A stretch of 64,000 nucleotides of DNA from RGIG9115 sp045649825 (GCA_045649825.1 JAZRQO010000027.1:57434-121433), one strand, 5' to 3'; shown: positions 8,030 through 17,108, counted from the stretch's first letter. Translations and numbers: made by a program. The notes: a model not told the origin generated them from the sequence alone.

Positions 8030-8944
8030 TTAAATACCTTTATTTCTTAAAATATCAAGAACACGTTGGAAATACCGGGGGAGTTCGCTTGTAAATTCAA
8101 GCTTTTCACCCGTTTTCGGATGTACAAAACCCAAAGTCTGAGCGTGAAGCAATTGCCCATTCAGCGAAAACTCTTCTTTTCTGCTACAATAAACAGGGTC
8201 TCCCGCCACAGGATGATGACAGTGGGACATATGCACCCTTATCTGATGGGTACGACCTGTATCGAGAATGCACTCAACAAGAGTATATTTTCCAAACCTT
8301 TCAAGCACCCTCACGTGGGTGACTGCAGGCCTTCCGTCAGAGACTACCGCCATTTTTTTGCGGTCTGATTTACTTCTTCCCACAGGGAGATTAATGGTAA
8401 ATTCATCTTCTTTTATATTTTCGTGAACGAGTGCAATATACCTTCTGTGAGGCTTAGTGTTCTGCCATTGTTCAGTAAGTGATAAATGAGCTTCGTTTGT
8501 TTTAGCTACCACAAGAAGTCCGCTTGTGTCTTTATCAATTCTATGCACTATTCCGGGACGGATTGCTCCGTTAATTCCTGACAAATCTCCGCAATGCCAC
8601 AAAATACCGTTTACAAGAGTGCCTCGTTCATTACCTGCTGCAGGATGTACCACCATTCCCTGAGGCTTATTAACTACTATAAGATCTGAATCCTCATAAA
8701 CTATATCAAGTTCAATATTTTCGGGAACTGCCTCTATAGGGTCAGGATCGGGCAACGTGATTTCAATTACCTCACCCGCTTTGGGTTTGTGCTTTTTATT
8801 AAGTACACTTCCCTCTGATTTTACAAAACCATCATCACAAAGCTTCGCCGCAAAGGAACGGGTAAGCTCAGAATTTTGTGCAATTACCGAGTCAAGACGT
8901 ACTCCTGCAAATTCACCTAAAACTTCAAATACAAGCTTATCCAT
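8030..8944 (-). CDS. RluA-family pseudouridine synthase (RluD-like)
   Basis: About 304 residues. An N-terminal S4 RNA-binding domain (residues ~12-70, GVRLDSVIAQ...GEVIEITLP) is followed by the synthase domain. That domain carries VVNKPQGMVVHPA and the catalytic motif HRIDKDTSG, in which Ile replaces the more common Leu. Such enzymes isomerise uridines in 23S rRNA; RluD makes the helix-69 pseudouridines. I cannot assign the exact target from sequence. The ATG at 8944 is preferred; a GTG three codons upstream (8953) is the alternative but sits on top of the ribosome binding site. It lies head-to-tail with recD2 (5 bp). Confidence 0.9.
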   Translation of the reverse strand: MDKLVFEVLGEFAGVRLDSVIAQNSELTRSFAAKLCDDGFVKSEGSVLNKKHKPKAGEVIEITLPDPDPIEAVPENIELDIVYEDSDLIVVNKPQGMVVHPAAGNERGTLVNGILWHCGDLSGINGAIRPGIVHRIDKDTSGLLVVAKTNEAHLSLTEQWQNTKPHRRYIALVHENIKEDEFTINLPVGRSKSDRKKMAVVSDGRPAVTHVRVLERFGKYTLVECILDTGRTHQIRVHMSHCHHPVAGDPVYCSRKEEFSLNGQLLHAQTLGFVHPKTGEKLEFTSELPRYFQRVLDILRNKGI

Positions 8945-9011
8945 ACCTTTCACAACCTTTCCGATTAATAAATCATTTCACAAAAATCGGCGGACAAGCC
9001 GCCGAAATCAG

Positions 9012-9704
9012 TTATTTATGCTTTTCATCATATTCCCGTTCAGCCTGAGATTTTCTTAAATAAACAGGAGTAATTTCGTGACACTTTTTTGCATCAGAAA
9101 TATTCATAAGCCCAAGTGCCGCAATTGATGCACCTCTCTGTAAACTACTGCCCGGCGGTGCAAAATGAGCACGTTCACCAAGCTTAGAAATAATAGTGCT
9201 TTTATGCACAGGCACTCCATCGCCTACAAACACGACATCAATGAAGTTACCGCAGTCTTCCAAACATTCTTCTAAGGACACTGCACGAGGCTCTTCAATC
9301 TCACGAAATCCCTCTTCATCCCATATATATGTAGCAGTATAGACCTGCTCACGTCTGGCATCCATTATTGGAACTATAAGATGCTCGCACATTGGGAGAT
9401 TGTATGCCATAGCGGCTAAAGTACCCACCGGAACAACAGGCTTATCACAGGCATGCGCAAGACCTTTTGCTGTTGTGATACCAATTCGAAGTCCCGTAAA
9501 AGAACCGGGGCCGATTGCAACTGCAAATGCATCTACATCTTCAATACTGCATTCACAGGATTTTAGCATATCCACAATCATCGGCATCAACCGTTCGGAA
9601 TGCGTCTTTTTAAAATTAAGCGTATACTCAGCTATAAGCTTATCATCATCAATAAGTGCAACAGATGCCACATCTGATGATGTGTCAATTCCGAAAACTT
9701 TCAT
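9012..9704 (-). CDS. tsaB: tRNA threonylcarbamoyladenosine biosynthesis protein TsaB
   Basis: A 230-residue ASKHA-fold protein. TsaB is the scaffold of the TsaB-TsaD-TsaE complex that transfers threonylcarbamoyl to A37 of ANN-decoding tRNAs. The N-terminus FGIDTSSDVASVAL is the actin-like phosphate loop, and AIGPGSFTGLRIG near residue 65 is the family hallmark. It lies 9 bp downstream of tsaE, and the two genes are evidently cotranscribed. The partner tsaD is not in this window. Confidence 0.95.
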   Translation of the reverse strand: MKVFGIDTSSDVASVALIDDDKLIAEYTLNFKKTHSERLMPMIVDMLKSCECSIEDVDAFAVAIGPGSFTGLRIGITTAKGLAHACDKPVVPVGTLAAMAYNLPMCEHLIVPIMDARREQVYTATYIWDEEGFREIEEPRAVSLEECLEDCGNFIDVVFVGDGVPVHKSTIISKLGERAHFAPPGSSLQRGASIAALGLMNISDAKKCHEITPVYLRKSQAEREYDEKHK

Positions 9705-9713
9705 ACCAATGAA

Positions 9714-10157
9714 TTACTCCTTTATTGTTTCTATTATTATATTTCTGCCCGTGGCAGGATTATGAGAATCTCTCACAATGGTTACTTTTGTATATGGCAG
9801 TGGAATTATATCCTGTATCAGTTCCGCCCATTCGATAAGGCATACACCATTACCTGAGATATAATCATCAAAGCCTGTTTCGTACATCTCATCAGGATCG
9901 GCAATTCTATAAACATCAAAATGATATAGAGGGAGCCTTCCCTCGTATTCATTCACTATTGTAAACGTGGGACTGCTTATATAGCCGTCTATACCAAGAC
10001 CTGCAGCCAAGCCCTGAGCAAACAATGTCTTTCCTGCACCAAGGTCACCATACATACACAAAACCTCGCCACCTTGCAGGGTTTCTGAATATTGCTTTGC
10101 AAATTCAAAAGTTTCTTCGGCAGAATCAGTGTGTATTTTCAAAGCATATACCTCCAA
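9714..10157 (-). CDS. tsaE: tRNA threonylcarbamoyladenosine biosynthesis ATPase TsaE
   Basis: A 147-residue P-loop ATPase. Walker A GDLGAGKT is near residue 38-45. FTIVNEY and YHFDVYRI (the Walker B-like HxDxYR) follow, then the C-terminal LIEWAE motif. TsaE drives turnover of the TsaBD complex. It lies 3 bp after the fhs stop and 9 bp before tsaB, so fhs-tsaE-tsaB-pseudouridine synthase-recD2 may be one transcription unit. An ATG at 10157 is used; an internal ATG after the first few residues is not preferred. Confidence 0.95.
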   Translation of the reverse strand: MEVYALKIHTDSAEETFEFAKQYSETLQGGEVLCMYGDLGAGKTLFAQGLAAGLGIDGYISSPTFTIVNEYEGRLPLYHFDVYRIADPDEMYETGFDDYISGNGVCLIEWAELIQDIIPLPYTKVTIVRDSHNPATGRNIIIETIKE

Positions 10158-10160
10158 AAA

Positions 10161-11831
10161 TCAGAAAAGTCCTGAAATTACGCCCTTTTCATCAACATCA
10201 ATCTTTTCAGCAGAAGGAACCTTAGGAAGTCCAGGCATAACCATAATATTACCTGTTTCAAGAACTATAAAGCCTGCACCGTTTGAAACTCTTACCTCTG
10301 CAACATTTACTTTAAATCCTGAAGGACGACCGAGAAGTGCGGGGTTATCTGAAAGTGAGTACTGTGTCTTGGCAACACAAACAGGTTTTTTATCAAGTCC
10401 AAGACTTTCAAGAGTTTTGATCTGTTTTTCTGCTTTTGCACTGTAAACCACACCGTCGCCGCCATAGATTTTAGTAACAATTTCGTTCATCTTTTCCTTG
10501 ATGGAAAGATTTTCATCATAAAGAGGTTTAACATCTGCTTTTTCATTTTCAATTACATCAATAATTTCTTTTGCAAGGTCGATTCCGCCCTGACCGCCTT
10601 TTGCAAAAACTTCAGAAAGAGCAAAGCGAACACCTTTTTCACTGCACATATTTTCAATTGCTGCAAGTTCTGCTTCAGAGTCGGTATCAAATCTGTTAAT
10701 TGCAACAACCACAGGAGCTCCGTAGCTTCTCATATTTTCAACGTGCTTTTCAAGGTTTACCATACCGGCTTTGAGAGCCTCAACATTCTCAGCCTTAAGC
10801 TCTGCCTTTGGTATTCCACCGTTATATTTAAGAGCACGTACAGTTGCAACAACAACGATTGCAGCAGGGGCAATTCCTGCCATACGGCACTTGATATCGA
10901 GAAACTTTTCTGCACCAAGGTCCGCACCGAAGCCGGCTTCAGTTATGCAGTAGTCTGAAAGCTTCATAGCAAGCTTTGTAGCCCTTACGCTGTTACATCC
11001 GTGAGCAATGTTTGCAAATGGTCCGCCGTGTACAAGACATGCAGTATGCTCAAGTGTCTGAACAAGATTTGGCTTTATGGCGTCTTTGAGAAGTGCACAC
11101 ATAGCACCTTCAGCCTTAAGGTCACGCGCAAACACAGGCTCACCTGCTCTTGTGTAGCCGATTATAATATTCCCAAGTCTGTTCTTAAGGTCGGTAATAT
11201 CATTTGAAAGACAAAGAATAGCCATAATTTCGGAAGCAACTGTAATCATAAAGCCATCTTCACGAGGAATACCATTAAGCTTTCCGCCGATGCCTACTAT
11301 TGTTTTTCTGAGCGCTCTGTCGTTTGTATCGGTAACTCGTTTCCACACAATACTTGTTACGTCAATTCCAAGCTCATTACCCTGATGGATATGGTTATCA
11401 ATCATAGCTGAAAGAAGGTTGTTTGCTGCAGTTATTGCATGCATATCACCTGTAAAATGGAGATTGATATCCTCCATAGGAACAACCTGACTGTAGCCAC
11501 CGCCGGCAGCTCCACCCTTAACACCCATAACAGGGCCAAGCGAAGGCTCACGAAGAGCAAGTACACACTTTTTACCAAGAGCTGTGAGTGCATCTCCGAT
11601 TCCGATAGTGGTAGTTGTTTTTCCTTCACCTGCAGGTGTCGGATTAATAGCTGTTACAAGCACAAGCTTACCGTCAGGCTCATTTGAAAGACGGTCTGAA
11701 AGTTCATCTGAAAGCTTTGCTTTGTACTTACCATAAAACTCAAGTTCATCTGCAGAAATTCCTATACTTGCGGCAACATCTGCAATATGGTTCATTTTGG
11801 CATTCTGAGCAATTTCGATATCTGATAACAT
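10161..11831 (-). CDS. fhs: Formate-tetrahydrofolate ligase
   Basis: A 556-residue enzyme that makes 10-formyl-THF from formate, THF and ATP, the entry step of the methyl branch of the Wood-Ljungdahl pathway and a one-carbon source for purines in anaerobes. The P-loop TPAGEGKTTTTIGIGDAL is near residues 66-83. LREPSLGPVMGVKGGAAGGG and VKGGAAGGGYSQ are strongly conserved, as is the C-terminal MPGLPKVPSAEKIDVDE. Length and end are typical. The ATG at 11831 follows a GGAGG site. No THF riboswitch is recognisable in the 105-nt region upstream, although such switches often control this gene. Confidence 0.97.
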   Translation of the reverse strand: MLSDIEIAQNAKMNHIADVAASIGISADELEFYGKYKAKLSDELSDRLSNEPDGKLVLVTAINPTPAGEGKTTTTIGIGDALTALGKKCVLALREPSLGPVMGVKGGAAGGGYSQVVPMEDINLHFTGDMHAITAANNLLSAMIDNHIHQGNELGIDVTSIVWKRVTDTNDRALRKTIVGIGGKLNGIPREDGFMITVASEIMAILCLSNDITDLKNRLGNIIIGYTRAGEPVFARDLKAEGAMCALLKDAIKPNLVQTLEHTACLVHGGPFANIAHGCNSVRATKLAMKLSDYCITEAGFGADLGAEKFLDIKCRMAGIAPAAIVVVATVRALKYNGGIPKAELKAENVEALKAGMVNLEKHVENMRSYGAPVVVAINRFDTDSEAELAAIENMCSEKGVRFALSEVFAKGGQGGIDLAKEIIDVIENEKADVKPLYDENLSIKEKMNEIVTKIYGGDGVVYSAKAEKQIKTLESLGLDKKPVCVAKTQYSLSDNPALLGRPSGFKVNVAEVRVSNGAGFIVLETGNIMVMPGLPKVPSAEKIDVDEKGVISGLF

Positions 11832-11936
11832 AACTTTTATCCTCCTGTTTTATGCATATAAATTTTGTCTTAAAAAGCAAATTAAGCTGTCACACCAGTT
11901 AGGTTGTTACAGCTTTGTTTGCAAAGAATATTATCT

Positions 11937-12392
11937 TTATTTACTGCTTGAGCTAAGCTCCATTCTATCCTGACGAATCTTAGTAAGAAGCATATCAAGT
12001 CGTGCTTCTGCGTCGTTGAGAAGCTCGTCCACATACTGGTCACAGTCAACCTTAATTTCCATAGCCTGTTCTGATGCGTTCTTTACAAGCTCATTAGCCT
12101 GCTCATAAGCACATCTTGTGATTTCATGTTCATCAATAAGTGCCATCTGAGTTTCTTCAGCGTTCTTCTGAATAGCCTCTGCCCTTGTTTCAGCCTCGTG
12201 AAGAATTCTCTGGCGCTCTTCCTTTACCCATTTAGCTTCTTTAAGTTCATCAGGGTACATAAGTCTGATTTCCTGGAGATAGTCAAGAAACTCATCTTTA
12301 TCAATCATTACCTTACCGGTAAGAGGCACTGAAGATGCCTTTTCGATTGTTTCTTCCATCAAATCAATAATTTCCATAATATCCATATCCAT
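11937..12392 (-). CDS. Coiled-coil protein of unknown function
   Basis: About 151 residues, nearly all helical and charged, with a long coiled coil from residue ~50 to the end (repeated Ala/Glu/Lys heptads such as EAETRAEAIQKNAEE). It resembles the small coiled-coil proteins annotated as ATPase or DivIVA-like in Clostridia near rsmD/coaD. No catalytic motif is present, so ATPase is unlikely to describe its activity. The ATG at 12392 has a GGGAGAG site about 9 nt upstream; the upstream ATG at 12410 lacks one. It lies 72 bp after rsmD on the same strand. A scaffold or division-linked role is only an inference. Confidence 0.75.
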   Translation of the reverse strand: MDMDIMEIIDLMEETIEKASSVPLTGKVMIDKDEFLDYLQEIRLMYPDELKEAKWVKEERQRILHEAETRAEAIQKNAEETQMALIDEHEITRCAYEQANELVKNASEQAMEIKVDCDQYVDELLNDAEARLDMLLTKIRQDRMELSSSSK

Positions 12393-12463
12393 TTTAATAC
12401 ACTCTCCCATTTAAGTATTTCTGACTTAATTACTCTGCAGCATCTGCCGCCAATATGCAAATT

Positions 12464-13006
12464 CTAAAGCTGTAAACTGAGAACGCTGATAACCGTTCTT
12501 CCGTATTTCCGCTCTTTTTCTACCGTAAATCCTGATAATTCAAACGAATCCTCAATCCCGTCCCGTTCAATCACAACAAGACCTCCGGCATTAAGTAGCT
12601 TACGTCTTGCTACTACCTCAAGCAAAGGAGTAACAAGACCTTTGTTATAAGGCGGATCTGCAAATATAAGATCAAAACGCCTGTCCGTTTTTTCAAGATA
12701 AGCACAAGCTGTTGACAAAACAATTTCACACTTATCCGAAAAATCACATCCCGAAAAATTATTTCTTATTATGCCAATTGCACGTTCATCAACATCAGTA
12801 CATACTGCAAACAACGCGCCACGACTCACTGCTTCGATTGCCAAAGCTCCCGAGCCAGAAAACGCATCAAACACCACCGCATCTGCAGTATTGCCTTGTA
12901 TAAGATTGAACATTGCTTCCTTTACCCTATCGGTTGTAGGACGAATATGCTCACCTTCAAAAGAAAGAAGCTTCCGACCTCTTCTGGAACCGGAAATAAC
13001 TCTCAA
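12464..13006 (-). CDS. rsmD: 16S rRNA (guanine966-N2)-methyltransferase
   Basis: A 180-residue class I SAM-dependent methyltransferase. RsmD methylates G966 of 16S rRNA in assembled 30S subunits. The N-terminus MRVISGSRRGRKLL and RPTTDRVKEAMFN near residue 22-34 are diagnostic. FDAFSGSGALAIEA is the SAM-binding loop and FADPPYNKG carries the catalytic DPPY motif. The start ATG at 13006 is preceded by a GGAGGA site. In many Firmicutes rsmD sits next to coaD, but coaD is not found here; the next gene downstream is the coiled-coil protein. Confidence 0.95.
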   Translation of the reverse strand: MRVISGSRRGRKLLSFEGEHIRPTTDRVKEAMFNLIQGNTADAVVFDAFSGSGALAIEAVSRGALFAVCTDVDERAIGIIRNNFSGCDFSDKCEIVLSTACAYLEKTDRRFDLIFADPPYNKGLVTPLLEVVARRKLLNAGGLVVIERDGIEDSFELSGFTVEKERKYGRTVISVLSLQL

Positions 13007-13139
13007 GGATGTTCTCCTCCATTTCAGTATATATTCTATAATATAATCGTCAAACAGTCAACACTTGTTACTGTATTTTTTTAAATTTTAAATATTATGA
13101 ACATTGTTTTGTAATATTAAGGACATTTTAGTAATCAAA

Positions 13140-13631
13140 CTACCTAAAATTCCTTTTTAAGAGATAATTTTCGATAAATCTTTTAAATTTAAAGAATAAA
13201 TTTTCCTTACCCGGATTTATGGGATCAACCAACATAGTACGTATTTTGCACAAATTCCCTGCAAGCATATCTGTAAGAAGCTGATCTCCTACAAACAAAG
13301 TTTCTTCTTTCGTTGCTCCCAGTTCCTTTATCGCCTTATTCATTCTGCGGCAAAAAGGCTTATGCGCACGATGTACCGCCTTGAGCAAAAATTCGCCATT
13401 AAACGATTCTACTCTTGAAAGCTTATTATTTGAAACAAGGCAGACCTTAAGCTTTTCATCATTCACACGTTTAATAAAAGCCCTGGCAGCAGCATCCGGA
13501 TACGGATCATTATCTGCAACAAGCGTATTATCTATATCGAGAAGCACACAGGATATTCCTTCTCTCTTAAAAAAACCGTCTTCTATTTCCGATACACTTT
13601 TCCTCACATAAGTAGGCTCAAACAATTTCAT
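13140..13631 (-). CDS. yqeG: YqeG-family HAD phosphatase
   Basis: A 163-residue HAD superfamily protein of subclass IIIA. The nucleophile motif LLDIDNTLV is near residue 32, SNNK (motif II) near 68, and FVGDQLLTDMLAGN (motif III/IV) near 115. YqeG family members hydrolyse phosphatidylglycerophosphate-like or small phosphate substrates. In Bacillus yqeG lies in a cluster with yqeH and aroE, which is not seen here. The gene stands alone behind a terminator (13646-13674) that ends the upstream tspO transcript. Confidence 0.9.
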   Translation of the reverse strand: MKLFEPTYVRKSVSEIEDGFFKREGISCVLLDIDNTLVADNDPYPDAAARAFIKRVNDEKLKVCLVSNNKLSRVESFNGEFLLKAVHRAHKPFCRRMNKAIKELGATKEETLFVGDQLLTDMLAGNLCKIRTMLVDPINPGKENLFFKFKRFIENYLLKRNFR

Positions 13632-13645
13632 CTGTAACCTCCGTC

Positions 13646-13674
13646 TTAAAAAAAGGACCGTCTTTGACAGTCCT
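13646..13674 (-). terminator. Terminator downstream of tspO
   Basis: Minus strand AGGACTGTC - AAA - GACGGTCCT followed by seven T. It separates tspO from yqeG. Confidence 0.85.
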
Positions 13675-13728
13675 GATTTTTATATATTATACTCTATTTA
13701 AGCAATTTTGTCAATCCTTGTTTTAAAA

Positions 13729-14196
13729 TTAGTTAAGAATGAATATAGCAAAATTCAGATATGCGGCAAATATAAGCCAGGCAATATACGGAATCTGCAA
13801 ATATCCGGCTATAGGTTTTATCCTCCAAAAACGGATAATCATTACAGCTACAAGTGCAATCAACAGTAGCAGCCATAAAAATGCAAAAAAGTACATTCTC
13901 CATCTGAAGAAAATTATACTCCAGAAGAAATTAACAGCAAGCTGAAGAGCATATACCCTGAGAGCACCGCTACATTCATAAGTCCCTCCGCATTCGGTAT
14001 ATATTATTGCACTGCCAATTCCCATAAGTGCGTAGAGTATTGTCCATACAACAGGAAAAACTACAGAAGGCGGTGCAAGCGGCGGACTTTGAATTATCTG
14101 ATAAATATTCATATAGTCCCTGGTAATAAAAGCCGACAAGGCTCCGACACCAATCGCTATCAACACCGAAATAATATATGGTCTGATTTTTTTCAT
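13729..14196 (-). CDS. tspO: TspO/MBR-family membrane protein
   Basis: A 155-residue five-helix membrane protein of the TspO/translocator-protein family. Visible are the loop PPLAPPSVVFPVVWTILYALMGI (first conserved block, about residues 38-60) and WSIIFFRWRMYFFAFLWL, with several Trp residues. Bacterial TspO proteins bind tetrapyrroles and act in oxidative or light stress; the role in an anaerobe is unclear. The ATG at 14196 is behind an AGGAGAGG site. It lies between yqeG and the AraC regulator on the same strand, and its transcript is ended by the hairpin at 13646-13674. Confidence 0.9.
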   Translation of the reverse strand: MKKIRPYIISVLIAIGVGALSAFITRDYMNIYQIIQSPPLAPPSVVFPVVWTILYALMGIGSAIIYTECGGTYECSGALRVYALQLAVNFFWSIIFFRWRMYFFAFLWLLLLIALVAVMIIRFWRIKPIAGYLQIPYIAWLIFAAYLNFAIFILN

Positions 14197-14271
14197 AACT
14201 TCCCTCTCCTTTCACGGCAGCAGATAAAAGCTGCTTACTTAAGTATATGACAGAAGAGAAGGTTATAGTAT

Positions 14272-15111
14272 TTATTCTCCGTTATTTCGGAAATTATTAG
14301 GTGTTATCCCCTTAATAGCCTTAAAAGTTTTAATAAAATAACTAAGATCATTAAACCCGCATTCATATGCTATATCGGTAACCGGAACATCGGTTGCAAG
14401 AAGCTTACGTGCCGCTCTCTCAACCCTATATGTATTAAGATAACTCACAGGGGTTTTCTGTGTCATCTTTTTGAAGAAATTGCAAAAATATTTAGGACTC
14501 ATACCGGCAACCGCCGCAATTTCATCCAATGATAACTGGTTTGCGTAGTTTTTACGCATATACAAAAGAGCTTTTTTCAGCTTCATATTCCCTGCTGTAT
14601 AACTTTCAGAAAAGCCTTCTGATGACTTGTAGAGCTTTTCTCTGGCAATTATACCGAAAAAGGTATAGAGCGCACCTACAACCTCGAAATAACAACCGTT
14701 ATTTTTCATCACTTCAAAAACAGTATTCGCCGCCTTATAAACTTCTCCGTCTGTTTTTCTGAAATGGTCATTAATTACAATCACATGGTCAAAAAGTTCC
14801 GAGATAAAACCGCCACAGAATTTATCCTCCGCCTTTAAAAGCTCGTTCGACATAACAATACATTCATACACACAGTCATCAGGGAGTGCACCGTGGACTG
14901 TTTCGGTATTGACAAAAATCACATCACCCGCACTCGCCGTAAACTCGCGCCTGTTAAGGTGAATTTTAAGTTTCCCGCTTAAAATACGTATTATCTCGAA
15001 CTCACTGTGCCAATGATATGCCATTTCGTATTTGGGATGATTTACATCAATTTCATACAATTCAACAGGCAAATCATATGTACCTCTTTGTTTCAATTCG
15101 TTATAACTCAT
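14272..15111 (-). CDS. AraC-family regulator, probably of fucI
   Basis: About 279 residues. An N-terminal cupin sensor domain (YHWHSEFEIIRILSGKLKIHLN at residues ~30-51 and GDVIFVNTETVHG) is followed by a C-terminal double helix-turn-helix. The first helix pair is LSLDEIAAVAGMSPKYFCNFFKK and the second VPVTDIAYECGFNDLSYFIKTFK, with the usual TPNNFR ending. It is divergent from L-fucose isomerase with a 152-bp shared control region, so it is likely the regulator of that gene; this is inferred from position. The ATG at 15111 has a GGAGAG site. A TTG 15 bp upstream is less likely. Confidence 0.88.
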   Translation of the reverse strand: MSYNELKQRGTYDLPVELYEIDVNHPKYEMAYHWHSEFEIIRILSGKLKIHLNRREFTASAGDVIFVNTETVHGALPDDCVYECIVMSNELLKAEDKFCGGFISELFDHVIVINDHFRKTDGEVYKAANTVFEVMKNNGCYFEVVGALYTFFGIIAREKLYKSSEGFSESYTAGNMKLKKALLYMRKNYANQLSLDEIAAVAGMSPKYFCNFFKKMTQKTPVSYLNTYRVERAARKLLATDVPVTDIAYECGFNDLSYFIKTFKAIKGITPNNFRNNGE

Positions 15112-15152
15112 ATCAACTCTCCGCAATTCTGAAAATAATTATACTTTTTTCT

Positions 15153-15182
15153 ATTATAACACAAGTAATATATAAATTTCAA
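15153..15182 (-). promoter_or_regulatory. Promoter of the AraC regulator
   Basis: Minus strand TTGAAA (15182-15177), 18-bp spacer, TATAAT (15158-15153). Confidence 0.6.
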
Positions 15183-15185
15183 GTA

Positions 15186-15234
15186 TATAATAATATTAAT
15201 ATTAAATATTTTTATCATTCTGATTTGCAGAATG
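15186..15234 (+). promoter_or_regulatory. fucI control region: -10 box and inverted repeat
   Basis: A TATAAT at 15186-15191 lacks a consensus -35, as expected for an activated promoter. CATTCTG (15216-15222) and CAGAATG (15228-15234) form a 7-bp inverted repeat with a 5-nt loop, just before the AGGAGG site. It could be an operator or a leader hairpin. Confidence 0.45.
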
Positions 15235-15263
15235 AAATACATAATACCAGGAGGTAATACAAA

Positions 15264-17060
15264 ATGGCAGAAAAAAGATATGTAGGCGATTATCCCGTTA
15301 TAGGAATCCGTCCTATCATCGACGGAAGACGCGGACCTATGAAGCTCCGCGAAAGCCTTGAGGATCAGACAATGGCTCTTGCACTCGCTGCAAAGAAGCT
15401 TTTTGAAGACAACCTCTTCTATTCAAACGGTGACCCTGTTAAAGTTGTTATTGCAGACACCAGCATCGGTCGTGTACCCGAAGCTGCAGCTTGTGCAGAT
15501 AAATTCAAAAAAGAGGGCGTTGACATTACACTGTCTGTAACTCCCTGTTGGGCATACGGCTCAGAAACAATGGATATGGATCCCAACACAATTAAAGGTG
15601 TGTGGGGCTTCAACGGAACTGAAAGACCTGGTGCTGTTTACCTTGCAGCAGTTCTTGCAGGATATGCACAGAAAGGGCTTCCCGCATTCGGAATTTACGG
15701 ACACGAAGTTCAGGACAGAGATCAGGTTAACGAAATCCCTGAAGATGTTAAAGAAAAGCTCCTCAGATTCGGACGTGCAGCTGTTGCTGTTGCAACAATG
15801 AGAGGAAAGTCTTATCTCCAGATTGGTTCACAGTGTATGGGTATCGCAGGCTCAATCATCGATCAGGATTTCATCGAATCATACCTTGGTATGAGAGTGG
15901 AATCTGTTGATGAGGTTGAAATTCTCCGCCGTATGGAAGAGGGAATCTACAACGAAGAAGAATACAAGAAAGCTCTTGCATGGACAAAAGAACACTGCAA
16001 GATGGGACGCGACGACAACCCCGAATTTGTTAAATTCTCAGACGAAGAAAAAGAAAAGCAGTGGGAATTCACCGTTAAAATGTATTGTATAATCAAAGAC
16101 CTCATGGGCGGAAACAAAAACCTCCCCGAAGGCTTCGAAGAAGAAATGGTTGGTCATAACGCAATTGCAGGCGGCTTCCAGGGACAAAGACAGTGGACAG
16201 ACCACTGGCCCAACTGCGATTACCCCGAAGCACTACTCAGCTCAACTTTCGATTACGAAGGCGCTCGCGAGCCATATACACTTGCTACAGAAAATGATGT
16301 TCTCAACGGCATCGGCATGCTCTTTATGAGATTGCTTACTCACAGAGCACAGATTTTCGCTGACGTTCGTACATACTGGTCACCCGAGGCAGTTAAGAGA
16401 GTGACAGGTTACGACCTTGAGGGCAAAGCAAAAACAAACGGCGGCATTATCCACCTTCTTAACTCAGGCGCAGCTTGTCTTGATGCTTGCGGTGAATGTA
16501 AAGACGAAAACGGCAACGCTATCATGAAGAAATGGTGGGAAGTCACAGACGAAGACATCAAGAAGATGACAGACGCAACCGTATGGTGCGAAGCAGGCTT
16601 TGGTAACTTCCGCGGCGCCGGCTTCTCAAGCCACTTTACAACACGCGCAGAAATGCCCGCTACAATGATCAGACTTAACCTCGTTAAAGGTCTCGGCCCC
16701 GTTCTCCAGATTGCTGAGGGATGGACAGTTCAGCTCCCTGACGAAGTATCTGACGCACTTATGGAAAGAACTAACCCCACATGGCCTTGCACATGGTTTG
16801 CTCCAAGATGTACAGGCGAAGGTGCTTTCAAGACAGCTTATGATGTAATGAACAACTGGGGTGCTAACCACGGCGCTATCAGCTACGGTCACATCGGTGC
16901 AGATCTTATCACTCTTTGCTCAATGCTCAGAATTCCCGTATGCATGCACAACGTGCCTGAAGAAGAAATTTTCAGACCTGCTGCATGGAACGCATTTGGT
17001 ATGGACAAAGAAGGTCAGGACTACAGAGCTTGCGCTACTTACGGACCTCTCTACAAATAA
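15264..17060 (+). CDS. fucI: L-fucose isomerase
   Basis: A 598-residue enzyme converting L-fucose to L-fuculose with Mn2+, the first step of fucose use. The protein begins with VGDYPVIGIRPIIDGRRGPMK, a clear family N-terminus. EVQDRDQVNEIPED, the IGSQCMGIAGS loop and NGTERPGAVYLAAVLAG follow, then the C-terminal half with WPCTWFAPRCTGEGAFKTAYD and NHGAISYGHIGADL. Length matches E. coli FucI (~591). The ATG at 15264 follows AGGAGG. Kinase and aldolase genes are not adjacent, so the rest of the pathway must lie elsewhere. A terminator follows at once. Codon use is strongly biased (AAG, CTC, GAA), suggesting high expression. Confidence 0.97.
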   Translation: MAEKRYVGDYPVIGIRPIIDGRRGPMKLRESLEDQTMALALAAKKLFEDNLFYSNGDPVKVVIADTSIGRVPEAAACADKFKKEGVDITLSVTPCWAYGSETMDMDPNTIKGVWGFNGTERPGAVYLAAVLAGYAQKGLPAFGIYGHEVQDRDQVNEIPEDVKEKLLRFGRAAVAVATMRGKSYLQIGSQCMGIAGSIIDQDFIESYLGMRVESVDEVEILRRMEEGIYNEEEYKKALAWTKEHCKMGRDDNPEFVKFSDEEKEKQWEFTVKMYCIIKDLMGGNKNLPEGFEEEMVGHNAIAGGFQGQRQWTDHWPNCDYPEALLSSTFDYEGAREPYTLATENDVLNGIGMLFMRLLTHRAQIFADVRTYWSPEAVKRVTGYDLEGKAKTNGGIIHLLNSGAACLDACGECKDENGNAIMKKWWEVTDEDIKKMTDATVWCEAGFGNFRGAGFSSHFTTRAEMPATMIRLNLVKGLGPVLQIAEGWTVQLPDEVSDALMERTNPTWPCTWFAPRCTGEGAFKTAYDVMNNWGANHGAISYGHIGADLITLCSMLRIPVCMHNVPEEEIFRPAAWNAFGMDKEGQDYRACATYGPLYK

Positions 17061-17075
17061 TTCTACAACAACAAA

Positions 17076-17108
17076 AACGGTGTTGCTCAGCAACACCGTT
17101 TGTTTATT
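17076..17108 (+). terminator. Terminator of fucI (probably bidirectional)
   Basis: AACGGTGTTGC - TCA - GCAACACCGTT followed by TGTTTATT. On the minus strand it is followed by TTTTTGTTG, so it can also end the convergent deacetylase gene. Confidence 0.85.

Noticed and set aside
11832..11936. Possible THF riboswitch upstream of fhs
   Set aside because: Only a weak AAGCTGT/ACAGCTT hairpin is visible; the conserved bases of the THF class are not.
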